64,000 nt of DNA, taken from Gimibacter soli (lineage in GTDB: Bacteria; Pseudomonadota; Alphaproteobacteria; Sphingomonadales; Kordiimonadaceae). Location: contig NZ_CP116805.1 in assembly GCF_028463845.1 (NCBI RefSeq), positions 744,001 to 808,000 on the forward strand. The letters are read 5' to 3'. The translations under genes and the position numbers were made by a program. The notes under the pieces were generated by a model, which did no database searches, was not told where the DNA came from, and saw only the letters and a list, made by a program, of their open reading frames with translations. This document shows positions 26,990-36,622 of the stretch, piece by piece. Positions within the stretch are counted from its first letter, which is position 1; each line of letters opens with the position of its first letter.

Positions 26990-27178
26990 TCAGTGGCGTG
27001 TGGGCTCGCTGTCCTCGCCGTCGTCTTCCATGCCCTGATCGATATCCTGGCTTGCTGGCAGCACATAGTCCTCGTTGAACCATTTGCCGAGGTCGAGGTC
27101 GGCGCAGCGCTTGCTGCAGAAGGGCTTATAGGTATCGACAGTTGCCTTGCCGCATTCGGGGCATTTTCCATCGGCCAT
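26990..27178 (-). CDS. yacG: DNA gyrase inhibitor / zinc-binding protein YacG
   Basis: 62 residues with a single zinc finger formed by Cys6, Cys9, Cys21 and Cys25 (CPECG and FCSKRCADLDLGKW, the YacG signature) and an acidic tail (GMEDDGEDSE). In E. coli YacG binds GyrB and inhibits gyrase. It starts 4 bases after the stop of the RNase G-like gene and is the last gene of the infA-maf-rng-yacG unit; tRNA-Phe follows downstream. Confidence 0.93.
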   Translation of the reverse strand: MADGKCPECGKATVDTYKPFCSKRCADLDLGKWFNEDYVLPASQDIDQGMEDDGEDSEPTRH

Positions 27179-27182
27179 CGGG

Positions 27183-28571
27183 TCACTCCTTCACGATTGC
27201 CACGCCGCCCGGCGTGGCGGTGGTCAGCTTCACCTGCCGCGCGGTCGCTGCACTGAGGGCTTCTGTAAGCGCGGGGCGGGCTTCCAGCCAGCCGGTTACC
27301 GAAGCCTCGGCACGGATCTCGATCAGGCCGGGCGTGTTGCCCATGCCGGTGCGGCGCGCTTCGCGCAGCAGCTTCAGCGCGGCGCCTTGCGCCCGCATCG
27401 CGGGCTTGCGGGCAACACTCAGGCGGTCCCGCAGGCTGAGGCCCGTACGCTTGCGGGCGATTTCCACAAGGCCGAAGGTCGAGATGCCGGTATGCTGCAC
27501 GGGCACGGTATCGGCCTTAAAGGCGTCGTCCATCGCGGCCATCAGCTCGGCGGCGTGGCCCTTGGCGCCCATATCGATGAAATCGACGACGACAAGCCCG
27601 CCGATATCCTGGAAGCGCAGATGGAAGGCGACGGCCTGCGCGGCTTCAAGGTTAACCTGCAGCTTGGCATCCACGGCGCGGCGGCCCTGCAGGGCGGCGC
27701 CCATGTTCACGTCTATCGCGGTCATGGCGGGGGTCGGGTGGATGCCGATCCAGCCGCCTGAGGGCAGCTCGATGCGGTCGGCAAGTGCCTCGTCGATGGC
27801 TTCCTCCACACCCGTGGCTTCAAACGCCGGATGGTCGCCTTCATAGAGGGCGACACGGCGGAACAGGTCGGGCCAGCGGTTGCGGGCAAGGCCCTGGGCT
27901 GCATGCAGCGCATCGATATCGGTGAGGAGGACCGGGGTGTCGCCGTCGTCGACGGCCAGCAAGGCCTGCTCGATAGGGGCGAGGGAGAAGACAAGGCCTT
28001 CGGTTTGGGGTGCGGTCAGCGCTTCGGCGAGCCAGCGGGCTTCGTCGGCAACGGCTTCGGGCGTCACGCTGCCGGCGCGGCTGCGCACCACCAGTGCCAC
28101 CTCATCGGCGATGGGGGCCAGGAGCTCGGTCAGCTCCTTCACCGCCTTGGGGCCAAGGTCTTTCGAGAAATTCAGGCGGCTCGCGCCGGCTTCCGCCACC
28201 ACATAGCGGCCGGTAAGGCGCGGGCGGGGGGTGACGGGCAAGGCCTTGTCATCCAGAAGCGAGGGCTCGGCCACCACCTGCACGCGGAGGCGTTCGCCTT
28301 CTGCCACGCAGTCGCTAATCGATTGCGCGCCGCCGCCGACGATCAGCTTGGCGCGGCGCAGGTTGAGGATGCCCGAACGCTTGCCGTCAAGGTCAAGGAA
28401 GGCGATGTCGCTGGCGGTATCGAGCCTGGTGACGCGTGCGTCGAAAATGGCGTGAAGCGGGGTGAGCGCGGCCTCGGCATGGAAATCGAGCGCGACGGGC
28501 AGGCCGTCTTCGTCGATCACAGCGCTACGCCATTCGCCGATACCGGCTTCGATCAGGGTGCAGGCAGTCAT
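27183..28571 (-). CDS. Ribonuclease E/G family protein
   Basis: 462 residues, a short RNase G-like form. The catalytic magnesium-binding aspartates are Asp287 (TAIDVNMG) and Asp330 (VVVDFIDMG), 43 residues apart as in RNase E (303/346). An S1-like N-terminal part spans about 30-120. The Zn-link CPxCxGxG of long RNase E/G is absent, as is the C-terminal scaffold, so it may act alone in rRNA processing or mRNA decay. It overlaps maf by 4 bases (ATGA) and is translationally coupled. Confidence 0.9.
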   Translation of the reverse strand: MTACTLIEAGIGEWRSAVIDEDGLPVALDFHAEAALTPLHAIFDARVTRLDTASDIAFLDLDGKRSGILNLRRAKLIVGGGAQSISDCVAEGERLRVQVVAEPSLLDDKALPVTPRPRLTGRYVVAEAGASRLNFSKDLGPKAVKELTELLAPIADEVALVVRSRAGSVTPEAVADEARWLAEALTAPQTEGLVFSLAPIEQALLAVDDGDTPVLLTDIDALHAAQGLARNRWPDLFRRVALYEGDHPAFEATGVEEAIDEALADRIELPSGGWIGIHPTPAMTAIDVNMGAALQGRRAVDAKLQVNLEAAQAVAFHLRFQDIGGLVVVDFIDMGAKGHAAELMAAMDDAFKADTVPVQHTGISTFGLVEIARKRTGLSLRDRLSVARKPAMRAQGAALKLLREARRTGMGNTPGLIEIRAEASVTGWLEARPALTEALSAATARQVKLTTATPGGVAIVKE

Positions 28572-29161
28572 TCGGATATTCCGTTGAGTGTGTAGGGCGC
28601 GTGGGCGACAAGCCAGCCGTTCACTTCAAAGAGCGGCAAGCCCACGACAGCAGTGTAGGAGCCCGACAGGAAGCGCACGAAGGTGGAGCCATGCCCCTGC
28701 ACCGCATAGCCGCCGGCCTTGCCGTGCCATTCGCCGCCCGCGATATAGGCGTCGATCTCGGCCGGCGACAGCACCTTGAAGGCAACCGTGGTGGTGACCG
28801 ATTTGGTGCGCTGCTTGCCATCGGCGGTGACGAGCGAAATGCCGGTGATCACGCGGTGGCGGCGGCCCGAAAGCGCCTTCAGGCAGGCGCGCGCAGTGGC
28901 CTCGTCTTCGGCTTTCGGCAGGATGCGGCGGCCAAGCGCCACGACCGTATCGGCGGCGAGCACGATGGTGCCGGGCTCACCAGCGGCGACAGCGGCGGCC
29001 TTTTCGGCGGCCAGTCGCTCGGCATGGGGCAACGGCAGCTCGCCCTTCATCGGCGTTTCGTCGATGTCGGCAGGGGCGACGGCATCAGGCGTCACCCCGA
29101 TCTGGGCGAGAAGGGCCAGACGACGCGGCGAGGCCGACGCAAGGATGAAGCGCGGCGGCAT
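28568..29161 (-). CDS. maf: Maf-like nucleotide pyrophosphatase
   Basis: 197 residues with FILASASPRRLALLAQIG (substrate-binding ASxSPRR), IVLAADTVV (catalytic Asp) and the KAGGYAVQGHGSTFV block. Maf proteins hydrolyse dTTP, UTP or modified nucleotides and were first linked to septum inhibition. Subfamily substrate choice cannot be read with certainty. The gene lies 16 bases after infA, a frequent alphaproteobacterial arrangement. Confidence 0.93.
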   Translation of the reverse strand: MPPRFILASASPRRLALLAQIGVTPDAVAPADIDETPMKGELPLPHAERLAAEKAAAVAAGEPGTIVLAADTVVALGRRILPKAEDEATARACLKALSGRRHRVITGISLVTADGKQRTKSVTTTVAFKVLSPAEIDAYIAGGEWHGKAGGYAVQGHGSTFVRFLSGSYTAVVGLPLFEVNGWLVAHAPYTLNGISE

Positions 29162-29177
29162 AGCCGGATGCGGCCCG

Positions 29178-29396
29178 TTACTTGAAGCGGTAGGTGATGC
29201 GACCTTTGGTGAGGTCGTAGGGGGTCAGCTCGACGAGGACATCGTCGCCAGCCAGAACGCGGATGCGGTTCTTGCGCATCTTGCCGGCGGTGTGACCGAG
29301 AATCTCGTGGTCGTTTTCAAGCTTTACGCGGAACATGGCGTTCGGCAACAGCTCGGTTACCGTACCACGCATCTCGAGGACTTCTTCTTTAGCCAT
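29178..29396 (-). CDS. infA: Translation initiation factor IF-1
   Basis: 72 residues, standard length. A single OB-fold with [20 protein letters not shown] and [20 protein letters not shown], ending in GRITYRFK. It binds the ribosomal A site at initiation. GGAGCAAGA precedes the ATG. It heads the infA-maf-rng-yacG unit; the 184-base gap upstream (29397-29580) must hold its promoter, though no strong -35/-10 pair stands out. Confidence 0.98.
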   Translation of the reverse strand: MAKEEVLEMRGTVTELLPNAMFRVKLENDHEILGHTAGKMRKNRIRVLAGDDVLVELTPYDLTKGRITYRFK

Positions 29397-29580
29397 TCTT
29401 GCTCCTGGACAGTGCCAATAACGGCGCTGGGACCAGGCCCACGCCGTTCAAGTTTCATAAACGCGGCACATACATGATCCGATCGCGGCAGAAATGCAAC
29501 ATTTTTGGCGCGTTTCGCCGCAGGCTGCCTGCATCAACGATAGATGAGTGCCGAAAAGTGTGGCCCGGATGTCACGGAAA

Positions 29581-30012
29581 TTAAGTGAAGTGGAAGCGAT
29601 CCGCGATGCGGACTTCGAGATGGTCGCGCACCAGCCGGTAGCTGTCGATCACGCGGTCGCGGTGGCCTTCGGCGTCACCGGGATCGGGCGTTGCCCAATA
29701 TTCGAGCTTCGGGTTATCGGCGCCAAGCGTGCGGGCGAGCTTCATATGACTTTCGGGCGTCAGCGCCACTACTAGGTCGAAATCGGCGGGATCGACTTCA
29801 GACAGCGTCTTCGGGGCATGGTCGGCGATATCGATATCGTCTTCCGCCATCACCGATACGGTGAAGGGGTCGGCGGCACCCGCGATCAGGCCAACCGATT
29901 CGACAAACATGCGCCGCCGGGCCAGCTTCTGCGTGATGGCCTCGGCCATCGGACTCCGGACAGAATTCTGGTTGCAGACGAAAAGGACGCTTTTCGGGTG
30001 CAGGAATGTCAT
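29581..30012 (-). CDS. Low-molecular-weight phosphatase / arsenate reductase-like protein
   Basis: 143 residues. The P-loop CNQNSVRS gives Cys13 and Arg19 (CX5R), the catalytic motif of low-molecular-weight tyrosine phosphatases. A DP-containing loop ([10 protein letters not shown]) offers the general acid. ArsC-type arsenate reductases share this fold but need extra cysteines, which are missing here, so phosphatase is more likely. It overlaps the UPF0262 gene by 4 bases. Confidence 0.85.
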   Translation of the reverse strand: MTFLHPKSVLFVCNQNSVRSPMAEAITQKLARRRMFVESVGLIAGAADPFTVSVMAEDDIDIADHAPKTLSEVDPADFDLVVALTPESHMKLARTLGADNPKLEYWATPDPGDAEGHRDRVIDSYRLVRDHLEVRIADRFHFT

Positions 30013-30506
30013 AGCGGGCCTCGGCCTTCCTTCAGGTGCAGGACGCAGATCAGCGTGAACAGGCGGCGGGCCGTCTGCATATCGATTTCTATCTTGCCGT
30101 CGAGGCGCTCGCGCAACAGCTCGCTGCCTTCGTTGTGGACACCGCGGCGCCCCATGTCGATCGCCTCGATCTGCGACGGGCTGGCCGAGCGGATGGCTTC
30201 ATAATAGCTGTCACAGATGGCGAAATATTCGCGGATGATGCGGCGGAAGGGCGTCATGGCGAGCCGGAAGCTCATGAGGTCCGACCCGTCGGACGCGCGC
30301 ACATCAAACCCCAGCCGCCCTTCGATGGTGGAAAGATGCAGCTTGTAGGGGCCTTCGTAAGTCTCGTCTGCGGATTTCAGGAGGGAGAAGCTGTTTTCCT
30401 CCAGAAGGTCGAAGATGGCAATCCGGCGCTCATGCTCGACATCGGCGCTCCAACGGGCGACCGTCGAATCGTCTAGCGTGACATCGATGAGCCGGCGATC
30501 TGCCAT
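30009..30506 (-). CDS. UPF0262 family protein
   Basis: 165 residues matching the alphaproteobacterial UPF0262 family: [54 protein letters not shown], and [20 protein letters not shown]. The function is unknown. It starts directly after the hisD stop (TAG-ATG) and overlaps the phosphatase gene by 4 bases, so it is co-transcribed with histidine genes; this order is conserved in the class. Confidence 0.93.
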   Translation of the reverse strand: MADRRLIDVTLDDSTVARWSADVEHERRIAIFDLLEENSFSLLKSADETYEGPYKLHLSTIEGRLGFDVRASDGSDLMSFRLAMTPFRRIIREYFAICDSYYEAIRSASPSQIEAIDMGRRGVHNEGSELLRERLDGKIEIDMQTARRLFTLICVLHLKEGRGPL

Positions 30507-31811
30507 CTAGCCTCCCTGTTTTTCCGGCAGCCGGATGGCAACCGACAGCGCGTGGGCGCCAAGCCCTTCGGCTTCGGCAAGCTTCACGGCAGACGGCCCG
30601 ATGGCCCTGAGGCCTTCGTCATTCATCTGCACGAAGGTGGTGCGCTTCATGAAATCATAGACCGAAAGGCCGGACGAGAAACGCGCGGTGCGCGAGGTCG
30701 GCAGCACATGGTTCGGCCCGGCGATATAGTCGCCGATGGCTTCGGGCGTCAGGCGGCCGATGAAGATGGCGCCGGCGTGGCGCACGCGGGCGGCAAAGGC
30801 CTCGGCCCCTTTGATGGCAAGCTCCAGATGCTCGGCGGCGATCCGGTCTATGAGCGGCAGGGCGGCATCGAAGCTTTCAACCGTGATGATGGCGCCGTTC
30901 GTCTCCCAGCTTTCGCGGGCGATGGCGGCACGCGGCAGGGTGGCGAGATGTGCCTCGACGGCGGCGGCCACGGCATCTGCAAAGGCCGCGTCATCGGTGA
31001 TCAGGATCGACTGGGCGGCGGTATCATGCTCGGCCTGGGACAGGAGATCAGCCGCAATCCAGGCGGGGTCGTTGCGGTTGTCTGCAACGACGAGAATCTC
31101 CGACGGGCCAGCAATCGAATCGATTCCGACCGTGCCGAACACCTGCCGCTTGGCTTCTGCCACGAAGGCGTTACCGGGGCCGACGATCTTGTCCACCGGG
31201 GCAATCGTCGCGGTGCCGAAGGCGAGGGCTGCAACGGCCTGTGCGCCGCCCACGCGGTAAATCTCGGTCACGCCTGCTTCGCGCGCGGCAGCGAGCACGA
31301 GGGGGTTGGTTACGCCCTCGGGCGTCGGCACCACCATCACAACGCGCCCGACGCCTGCAACGGCGGCCGGGATCGCATTCATCAGCACGCTGGATGGATA
31401 GCTGGCGAGGCCCCCCGGCACATAAAGCCCGGCGGCGTCCACGGCGGTCCAGCGCTCGCCCAGATGGATGCCGGCCTCGTCCGTGAAGCTGAACCCGGCG
31501 GGGCGCTGGCGTTCGTGATAGGCGCGGATGCGGCTGGCGGCCACGCGAAGTGCTGCAAGCGTATCGGCGTCCACTGCCTCAACTGCAGCGTCAAGCTCGG
31601 CAGATGTAATCGCAAGGCCATTTGTTTCGACATCGAAACGGTCGAAGCGGCGGGTATAGGCGGCAAGCGCTGCGTCACCGTTCGCCTTCACGTCCGCAAG
31701 GATGGTGGCAACCGTATCGCGCACGTCCGGCGCGCTTTCGCGCTTCAGCGACAGAAGCGTGCGGAAATGCGCCTCGAATTCGCGCTCGTGGATATCAAGC
31801 CGCCGCGCCAC
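30507..31811 (-). CDS. hisD: Histidinol dehydrogenase
   Basis: 434 residues. It oxidises histidinol to histidine in two NAD-dependent steps. Conserved blocks: [61 protein letters not shown], zinc-binding residues in LLSQAEHD, and AEHLEL. GTG at 31811 is chosen as start: it has GGGAGG six bases upstream and overlaps the hisG stop by 17 bases. An ATG at 31910 would add residues that are only a frame-shadow of hisG. Confidence 0.95.
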   Translation of the reverse strand: MARRLDIHEREFEAHFRTLLSLKRESAPDVRDTVATILADVKANGDAALAAYTRRFDRFDVETNGLAITSAELDAAVEAVDADTLAALRVAASRIRAYHERQRPAGFSFTDEAGIHLGERWTAVDAAGLYVPGGLASYPSSVLMNAIPAAVAGVGRVVMVVPTPEGVTNPLVLAAAREAGVTEIYRVGGAQAVAALAFGTATIAPVDKIVGPGNAFVAEAKRQVFGTVGIDSIAGPSEILVVADNRNDPAWIAADLLSQAEHDTAAQSILITDDAAFADAVAAAVEAHLATLPRAAIARESWETNGAIITVESFDAALPLIDRIAAEHLELAIKGAEAFAARVRHAGAIFIGRLTPEAIGDYIAGPNHVLPTSRTARFSSGLSVYDFMKRTTFVQMNDEGLRAIGPSAVKLAEAEGLGAHALSVAIRLPEKQGG

Positions 31812-32460
31812 CAACTGCCTCCCTGAAACGTTCGATCCAGTGGCTGAGCGCCGCCGGGCGCGTCTTGAAGGCCGGGCGGTTGACAACAAGCCGCGAGGAC
31901 ACGTCGGCAATCACCGAAACTTCCTTCAGGCCGTTGGCCTTGAGCGTGCCGCCGGTGGAGACAAGGTCCACGATGCGTTTGGAAAGGCCCAGAGAAGGGG
32001 CCAGCTCCATCGCGCCGTTCAGCTTGATGCATTCAGCCTGCACGCCAAGCCCGGCGAAATAGGCGCGGGTAAGGTTCGGATATTTGGTGGCGACCCGGAT
32101 GTGCGAATGGGCGCGCGGGTCATCGTCCGCTTCCTCGACCGGCATGGCGAGCGACAGGCGGCAATGGCCGATCTTCAGATCAAGCGGCGAATAGAGGTCC
32201 GCATAGTTGAATTCGGTCAGCACATCGTTGCCAACGACGCCGAGATGGGCTGCGCCGAACGCCACAAAGGTGGCGGCATCGAAGGCGCGCACGCGGATGA
32301 TCGAAAGCCCCGGCACGTTCGTCGCGAACTCCAGCTGGCGGGATTTCGGGTCGTCAAACGCGGCTTCGGGCTCGATACCGGCCGCGCGGACAAGCGGCAT
32401 CACTTCATCAAGGATGCGGCCCTTGGGGAGGGCGAGGACAAGTTTTTCCGGGGCGGCCAT
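31795..32460 (-). CDS. hisG: ATP phosphoribosyltransferase, short form
   Basis: 221 residues, the HisG-S catalytic subunit lacking the C-terminal regulatory domain. Motifs [16 protein letters not shown]-like LGVVGNDVL and the PRPP loop [14 protein letters not shown] are present. It performs the first step of histidine synthesis. Short HisG needs the HisRS-like HisZ for activity and feedback control; hisZ is not in this window. ATG at 32460 with GGAAGAG upstream was chosen over 32487. It overlaps hisD by 17 bases. Confidence 0.95.
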   Translation of the reverse strand: MAAPEKLVLALPKGRILDEVMPLVRAAGIEPEAAFDDPKSRQLEFATNVPGLSIIRVRAFDAATFVAFGAAHLGVVGNDVLTEFNYADLYSPLDLKIGHCRLSLAMPVEEADDDPRAHSHIRVATKYPNLTRAYFAGLGVQAECIKLNGAMELAPSLGLSKRIVDLVSTGGTLKANGLKEVSVIADVSSRLVVNRPAFKTRPAALSHWIERFREAVGGAAA

Positions 32461-32487
32461 AGGGGCTCTTCCAATCCGTTCAGTCAA

Positions 32488-32931
32488 TCAATCATGGTTC
32501 GGGCGGGCACCGGCTGGCCATGGCTCCGAAAGGTCGCTCATGATCCCGTCGATACAATCGGCCTTCAGGCGCACCGAGGAGCCACCCGCGAAGGTCAGCA
32601 CGATTTCGAAGGCTTCGTCAATCGCTTGCGCGTCGATGGCGAGAAGGGCGCCAACGGCATCGGGGTCGCCAAGGGCGATATTCTTCGTCGTTGCCGCCGT
32701 CACATCATTCAGATGGAGGCCGGTGCGCACGCGCTCCCCCTTCGCGCCTACAAGGCGGGAGAAGAGGCCGGGCGCGGCCTCGTGGCGGTAACGGTTGCCG
32801 ATGAGGGCAAAGCGGCGGGCCGTGGCATCAAAGGCCATGTCAACGGCAGCCACCACGCAGTCTTGCATCAGCGCGGAGGCGACGGACAGGTCCTTCCCGT
32901 CGGTGATCCTGAGTTTCAAAGTTTCGGGCAT
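32488..32931 (-). CDS. DUF2948 family protein
   Basis: 147 residues with the DUF2948 features: LKLRITDGKDLSVASALMQDCVV, RRFALIGNRYRHE, RVRTGLHLNDV and a C-terminal IDGIMSDLSEPWPA. The family is restricted mainly to Alphaproteobacteria and has no assigned role. It lies between murA and hisG, its usual neighbourhood, with 27 bases to the hisG start and 51 to murA. Confidence 0.9.
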   Translation of the reverse strand: MPETLKLRITDGKDLSVASALMQDCVVAAVDMAFDATARRFALIGNRYRHEAAPGLFSRLVGAKGERVRTGLHLNDVTAATTKNIALGDPDAVGALLAIDAQAIDEAFEIVLTFAGGSSVRLKADCIDGIMSDLSEPWPAGARPNHD

Positions 32932-32982
32932 TCGGCCAAAAAATTCCTGAATTAAGCGCGTCGAATGCCGGTGAATGTAGGG

Positions 32983-34266
32983 TCAGCCGGGCACGCGATC
33001 AACATCGGCGCCAACGCCGCGCAATTTTTCTTCGAGCCGCTCGTAGCCGCGGTCGAGGTGATAGAGGCGGTTGACGGTGGTTTCACCGCTTGCCACGAGG
33101 CCCGCAAGCGCCAACCCCATCGAGGCGCGCAGGTCGGTCGCCATCACGGGGGCGGACTTCAGCTTCTGCACGCCGCGCACGGTGGCGCTGGCCCCGGTCA
33201 CGGTGATATCGGCACCCAGACGGCACAGTTCCGGCACATGCATGAAGCGGTTCTCGAAAATCGCTTCGGTGATGATGCTGGCACCGTCCGCGACGGTTGC
33301 GAGCGCCATGAACTGGGCCTGCATGTCGGTCGGGAAGCCGGGGAAAGGCTGGGTGACGATATTGAAGCCCTTGATGCCACCCGCGCCCGCCTTCACGCGC
33401 ACGCCGTCAGCCTTTTCTTCCACAATGCCGCCGGCTTCGCGCAGCTTGTCGAGGATGGCGCCCATGTCGTGGGCAACGGCGCCTTCCAGAAAGACATCGC
33501 CGCCGGTCATGAGCGCGGCGACGGCATAGGAGCCCGCCTCGATCCGGTCGGGCATCACGGTATGGGTGCAGCCATGCAGGCGGTCCACCCCTTCGATGGT
33601 GATGGTTTCATGGCCCGCACCGGTGATCCTAGCACCCATGGCATTCAGGCATTTGGCGAGATCGACGATCTCGGGCTCGCGCGCAGCATTCTCGATGGTC
33701 GTTGTGCCCTTGGCGAGGGTGGCGGCCATCAGGGCGTTTTCGGTGGCACCGACCGAGGCAAACGGGAAGCGGATCAGGCCGCCTGTCAGCCCGCGCGGGG
33801 CGGAGGCGCGCACATAGCCTTCTTCAAGGTCGATCTCGGCACCGAGGGCGGCGAGCGCCTTCAGGTGCAGGTCGATCGGCCGGTTGCCGATGGCGCAGCC
33901 GCCGGGCAGGCTGACGATGGCCTCGCCGGCGCGGGCGACAAGGGGCCCGAGCACGATGATCGAGGCGCGCATCTTGCGGACGAAATCATAGGGCGCGACC
34001 GTATCGTTGATCTCGGCGGCCGAGAAAGTGAGGCTGCGGCCGCGGATGCGCCCGCCCTGGCCGGCAGCGATGGTGATCGCCACGCCCATGTGATTGAGAA
34101 GATCGGCAAGCGTGTTGATATCGGCGAGGCGAGGGAGGTTCTCAAGCGTCACCGGCTCATCGGTGAGGAGCGGCGCGCACATCAGGGGAAGGGCGGCATT
34201 CTTGGCGCCCGACACCGGGATTGTCCCTTCGAGCCGTTTTCCGCCCCTGATGACCAGCTTTTCCAC
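32983..34266 (-). CDS. murA: UDP-N-acetylglucosamine 1-carboxyvinyltransferase
   Basis: 427 residues. It transfers enolpyruvate from PEP to UDP-GlcNAc, the first committed step of peptidoglycan synthesis. The catalytic cysteine is Cys124 in [14 protein letters not shown] (Cys115 in E. coli), so it is the fosfomycin-sensitive Cys type. [10 protein letters not shown] near the N-terminus and [12 protein letters not shown] are conserved. The start is GTG at 34266 with GAGGAGAAG upstream. Confidence 0.97.
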   Translation of the reverse strand: MEKLVIRGGKRLEGTIPVSGAKNAALPLMCAPLLTDEPVTLENLPRLADINTLADLLNHMGVAITIAAGQGGRIRGRSLTFSAAEINDTVAPYDFVRKMRASIIVLGPLVARAGEAIVSLPGGCAIGNRPIDLHLKALAALGAEIDLEEGYVRASAPRGLTGGLIRFPFASVGATENALMAATLAKGTTTIENAAREPEIVDLAKCLNAMGARITGAGHETITIEGVDRLHGCTHTVMPDRIEAGSYAVAALMTGGDVFLEGAVAHDMGAILDKLREAGGIVEEKADGVRVKAGAGGIKGFNIVTQPFPGFPTDMQAQFMALATVADGASIITEAIFENRFMHVPELCRLGADITVTGASATVRGVQKLKSAPVMATDLRASMGLALAGLVASGETTVNRLYHLDRGYERLEEKLRGVGADVDRVPG

Positions 34267-34366
34267 GTTTCTTCTCCTCGCGCGATTGATTGGCGACGCG
34301 CACCTTGCCCCGACATAGCGGCAGGACGGGGGCAGCGCAAGGGCGGAAGCGGGGCCGCCAGCCGTG

Positions 34367-35152
34367 TCAGAGGCTGGCGAGCCTTTCTATCGCATATTGC
34401 GGCAAGCGGGGTGGAATATCGGTGCGCTCAACCGGCACGCCGAAATAGTCCCAGCAGACGCTCGGCGACGACCAGTCGTCCCGCGTGAAGGGCATCCCGC
34501 CGACGGAATAGAGGGCATAGCCGTGCGTTTCAAAGAAACCGAAGAAATCGTCGCGGTTGAAGCCGTAAAGATTGCCCGAGCTCTGCCGGCCGCATTCGAA
34601 AGCGAGGAAGGGGCGGGACTTTGTGAGGGTGCGGGTGGCACCGCGCAGGGCATCAAACTCACCGCCTTCAAGATCAAGCTTGATGAAGGCCACCTTGCCG
34701 AAGAAGCGCGGCACCAGATCGTCCATCAGGACTTTCTGGACGGTGATCGTCTCCCGGCCGCCTTCGGCATCGTCAAAGGGCGTTTGGCGCCGCTCGAGCC
34801 CGCTATAGGCCGGGAAGTCGCGGAAGGCGACGAACGAGGCCTCGCCGCGGCTGTGGCTGAGGGCAACCCTGTGTCGTTTGACATTGTGGAGATGGCGCTT
34901 TTTCAGTTCGCGGCCCAATCGATCGTAGAGCCATGGCAAGGGCTCCACCGCATGGACATGGCCCCAGCGTCCGACCAGCTTGGCAATCGGGAAAAGGTGA
35001 CGCCCGATATGGGCGCCGCCATCCACCACCCGGTCCCCCGGTTTCAGAATGTCGGTATAGGCCAGTTCGAGAATGTCTTCGAGGAGCCCGCCATAATTCA
35101 GGTCGCGCGCGTCTGCAGCAGCCTTCAGGCTGAGGAGGGAGGTTTCATCCAT
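34367..35152 (-). CDS. FkbM family methyltransferase
   Basis: About 261 residues, a SAM-dependent class I methyltransferase of the FkbM type. Motif I is [34 protein letters not shown] and [19 protein letters not shown] (the family hallmark) follow. The family O-methylates sugars or polyketides, and its targets are often cell-surface polysaccharides. ATG at 35152 lies just inside the dcd gene end (6-base gap to the stop codon's far side); a start at 35206 would overlap dcd by 50 bases and was not chosen. The substrate is unknown. Confidence 0.85.
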   Translation of the reverse strand: MDETSLLSLKAAADARDLNYGGLLEDILELAYTDILKPGDRVVDGGAHIGRHLFPIAKLVGRWGHVHAVEPLPWLYDRLGRELKKRHLHNVKRHRVALSHSRGEASFVAFRDFPAYSGLERRQTPFDDAEGGRETITVQKVLMDDLVPRFFGKVAFIKLDLEGGEFDALRGATRTLTKSRPFLAFECGRQSSGNLYGFNRDDFFGFFETHGYALYSVGGMPFTRDDWSSPSVCWDYFGVPVERTDIPPRLPQYAIERLASL

Positions 35153-35156
35153 GATG

Positions 35157-35711
35157 TCAGAGTTTCGGCAGGGTGACGCCGGTCTGACCCTGGTATTTGC
35201 CGGCACGCATCCTGTAGCTCACCTCGCAGGGCTCGTTGCCCTGCAGGAACAGGAACTGGCAGGCGCCCTCGTTGGCGTAAATCTTGGCAGGGAGCGGCGT
35301 GGTGTTTGAAAATTCGAGCGTCACATGGCCTTCCCAGCCGGGCTCCAGCGGGGTCACATTCACGATGATGCCGCAGCGCGCATAGGTGGATTTGCCAAGG
35401 CAGATCACCAGCACATCTTCAGGCACCCGGAAATATTCAACCGTGCGGGCAAGGGCAAAGCTGTTGGGCGGGATGACGCACACATCGGTGTCGCGGTCCA
35501 CAAAGCTTTTGGGATTGAAATCCTTGGGGTCCACCACCGCCGAATCGACATTGGTGAAAATCTTGAACTCGCGCGATACGCGTGCGTCATAGCCGTAGGA
35601 CGACAGACCATAGGAAATGTTGCCCTCGCGCACCTGGCGATCGGCGAAAGGCTCGATCATGCCTTTCTCGAGCGACATTTGACGGATCCATTTGTCCGAC
35701 ATGATGGCCAT
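35157..35711 (-). CDS. dcd: dCTP deaminase
   Basis: 184 residues. It deaminates dCTP to dUTP for thymidylate synthesis. Conserved: [22 protein letters not shown] and [17 protein letters not shown] with the catalytic glutamate. Standard length for the Proteobacterial enzyme. ATG codons at 35711 and 35702 (MSDKWI) are both possible starts. The FkbM gene begins next to its stop. Confidence 0.95.
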   Translation of the reverse strand: MAIMSDKWIRQMSLEKGMIEPFADRQVREGNISYGLSSYGYDARVSREFKIFTNVDSAVVDPKDFNPKSFVDRDTDVCVIPPNSFALARTVEYFRVPEDVLVICLGKSTYARCGIIVNVTPLEPGWEGHVTLEFSNTTPLPAKIYANEGACQFLFLQGNEPCEVSYRMRAGKYQGQTGVTLPKL

Positions 35712-35734
35712 CGATATTCCCCCCGTATAGGCGT

Positions 35735-35893
35735 TTACTGGGCGTCGTCCGCGTCGTCGCGGTCGCGCGCCTGTTCCTTGCGGCGCCGGAGATTGGCCCG
35801 AAGTGCTTCGGCGAGCCGGGCTTCACGCTCGGCGGCCTCGCGGGCGACGTGCGAAAGAGGCGCTTTTGCATCGGGCTTGTCTGCAGTGCTCAT
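35735..35893 (-). CDS. Small conserved-type basic/charged helical protein
   Basis: 52 residues, [18 protein letters not shown] at the start, then an arginine/alanine-rich helix ([20 protein letters not shown]) and an acidic end (DRDDADDAQ). The [13 protein letters not shown] pattern occurs in small alphaproteobacterial proteins of unknown role near dcd or murA. Starts with ATG at 35893 and stops 24 bases before dcd. It may be a small nucleic-acid- or protein-binding helix. Coding support comes from pattern and position only. Confidence 0.6.
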   Translation of the reverse strand: MSTADKPDAKAPLSHVAREAAEREARLAEALRANLRRRKEQARDRDDADDAQ

Positions 35894-36056
35894 GGCTCAA
35901 GCTATGCCCAATGCCCGGCGGAATGACAAGCCCCCGGCTGGGGTTTCGCGCCCGCAGCCCAAGATTCTTTTCAAAGCCTATTGACGGGGGTGGCTACAAA
36001 CCTTAGAAGGGCGGCGTTTCGCCTGCCGGGCATCTGCCCCGGCAAGTTATCGGCGG

Positions 36057-36131
36057 GCCGCTGTAGCTCAGTGGTAGAGCGCGTCATTGGTAATGACGAG
36101 GCCGGCAGTTCAATCCTGCCCAGCGGCACCA
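36057..36131 (+). tRNA. tRNA-Thr (GGT)
   Basis: 75 bases including CCA. Acceptor arms GCCGCTG/CAGCGGC pair fully. The D-loop has AGCTCAGTGGTAGAGC, the anticodon arm TCAT-TGGTA-ATGA has anticodon GGT, and the T-arm is GGCAGTTCAATCCTGCC. A strong terminator follows. Confidence 0.97.
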
Positions 36132-36143
36132 TCCGAACAAAAA

Positions 36144-36174
36144 GCCCCGCCTTTCGAGCGGGGCTTTTGTTTTT
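36144..36174 (+). terminator. Terminator downstream of tRNA-Thr
   Basis: Hairpin GCCCCGC (36144-36150) / GCGGGGC (36158-36164) followed by TTTTGTTTTT. An A run on the left side lets it also work for the minus-strand SRPBCC unit that ends at 36201. Confidence 0.88.
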
Positions 36175-36200
36175 CGGGATTTTGGAGCCGTTAGCGAGGC

Positions 36201-36614
36201 TCAGGCCTCGGTGTATTTCTTGAAATTGTTCAGGATCGCCTGCCAGCCGTCGCGCTGCATCTCGACCGGGTTTTGTGCTTCGGCATCGAAGGTGGTGGTG
36301 ACCTTCGTGGCACCGCCTGCTTCCTCGAAGCTGACGACGGCGGCGCGGCCATCAAGCATTGTGTAGGCGATGCGCTGCATCGGCACGACCTCATCATAGA
36401 TGACCTCAAAATCGAAGCCGAAGCTGCCGTCTTTCGCTTCCATGCGGGCGGAATATTTGCCACCGGTCCGGAGGTCGTTTGTGGCGTGCGGGCAGCACCA
36501 GTCATCGGACGCGAAGTTCCATTTGGTGATGTGGGCGGGTTCCGTCCAGCATTCCCAAACCTTCGCCGGGGTGGCATTGACGGTGGCTTCGATGGTGATT
36601 TTTGTCGCTGTCAT
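36201..36614 (-). CDS. SRPBCC / AHSA1-like domain protein
   Basis: 137 residues with the START-like (AHSA1/YndB) pattern: ITIEATVNATPAKVWECWTEPAHITKWNFA at the N-terminus, a TGGKYSARMEAKDGS turn, and a long C-terminal helix (GWQAILNNFKKYTEA). The fold makes a hydrophobic pocket for a lipid-like ligand. It is the third gene of an ArsR - SRPBCC - SRPBCC unit. The ligand is unknown. Confidence 0.85.
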   Translation of the reverse strand: MTATKITIEATVNATPAKVWECWTEPAHITKWNFASDDWCCPHATNDLRTGGKYSARMEAKDGSFGFDFEVIYDEVVPMQRIAYTMLDGRAAVVSFEEAGGATKVTTTFDAEAQNPVEMQRDGWQAILNNFKKYTEA

Positions 36615-36622
36615 GACTCTTG

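Noticed and set aside
29581-30012. Arsenate reductase call for the phosphatase-like gene
   Set aside because: The CX5R loop is present but the extra redox cysteines of thioredoxin-linked ArsC are not, and the neighbours are housekeeping genes.
31812-31910. N-terminal extension of HisD to ATG 31910
   Set aside because: The added residues are a frame-shadow of hisG, and GTG 31811 has a strong ribosome site and the normal family length.
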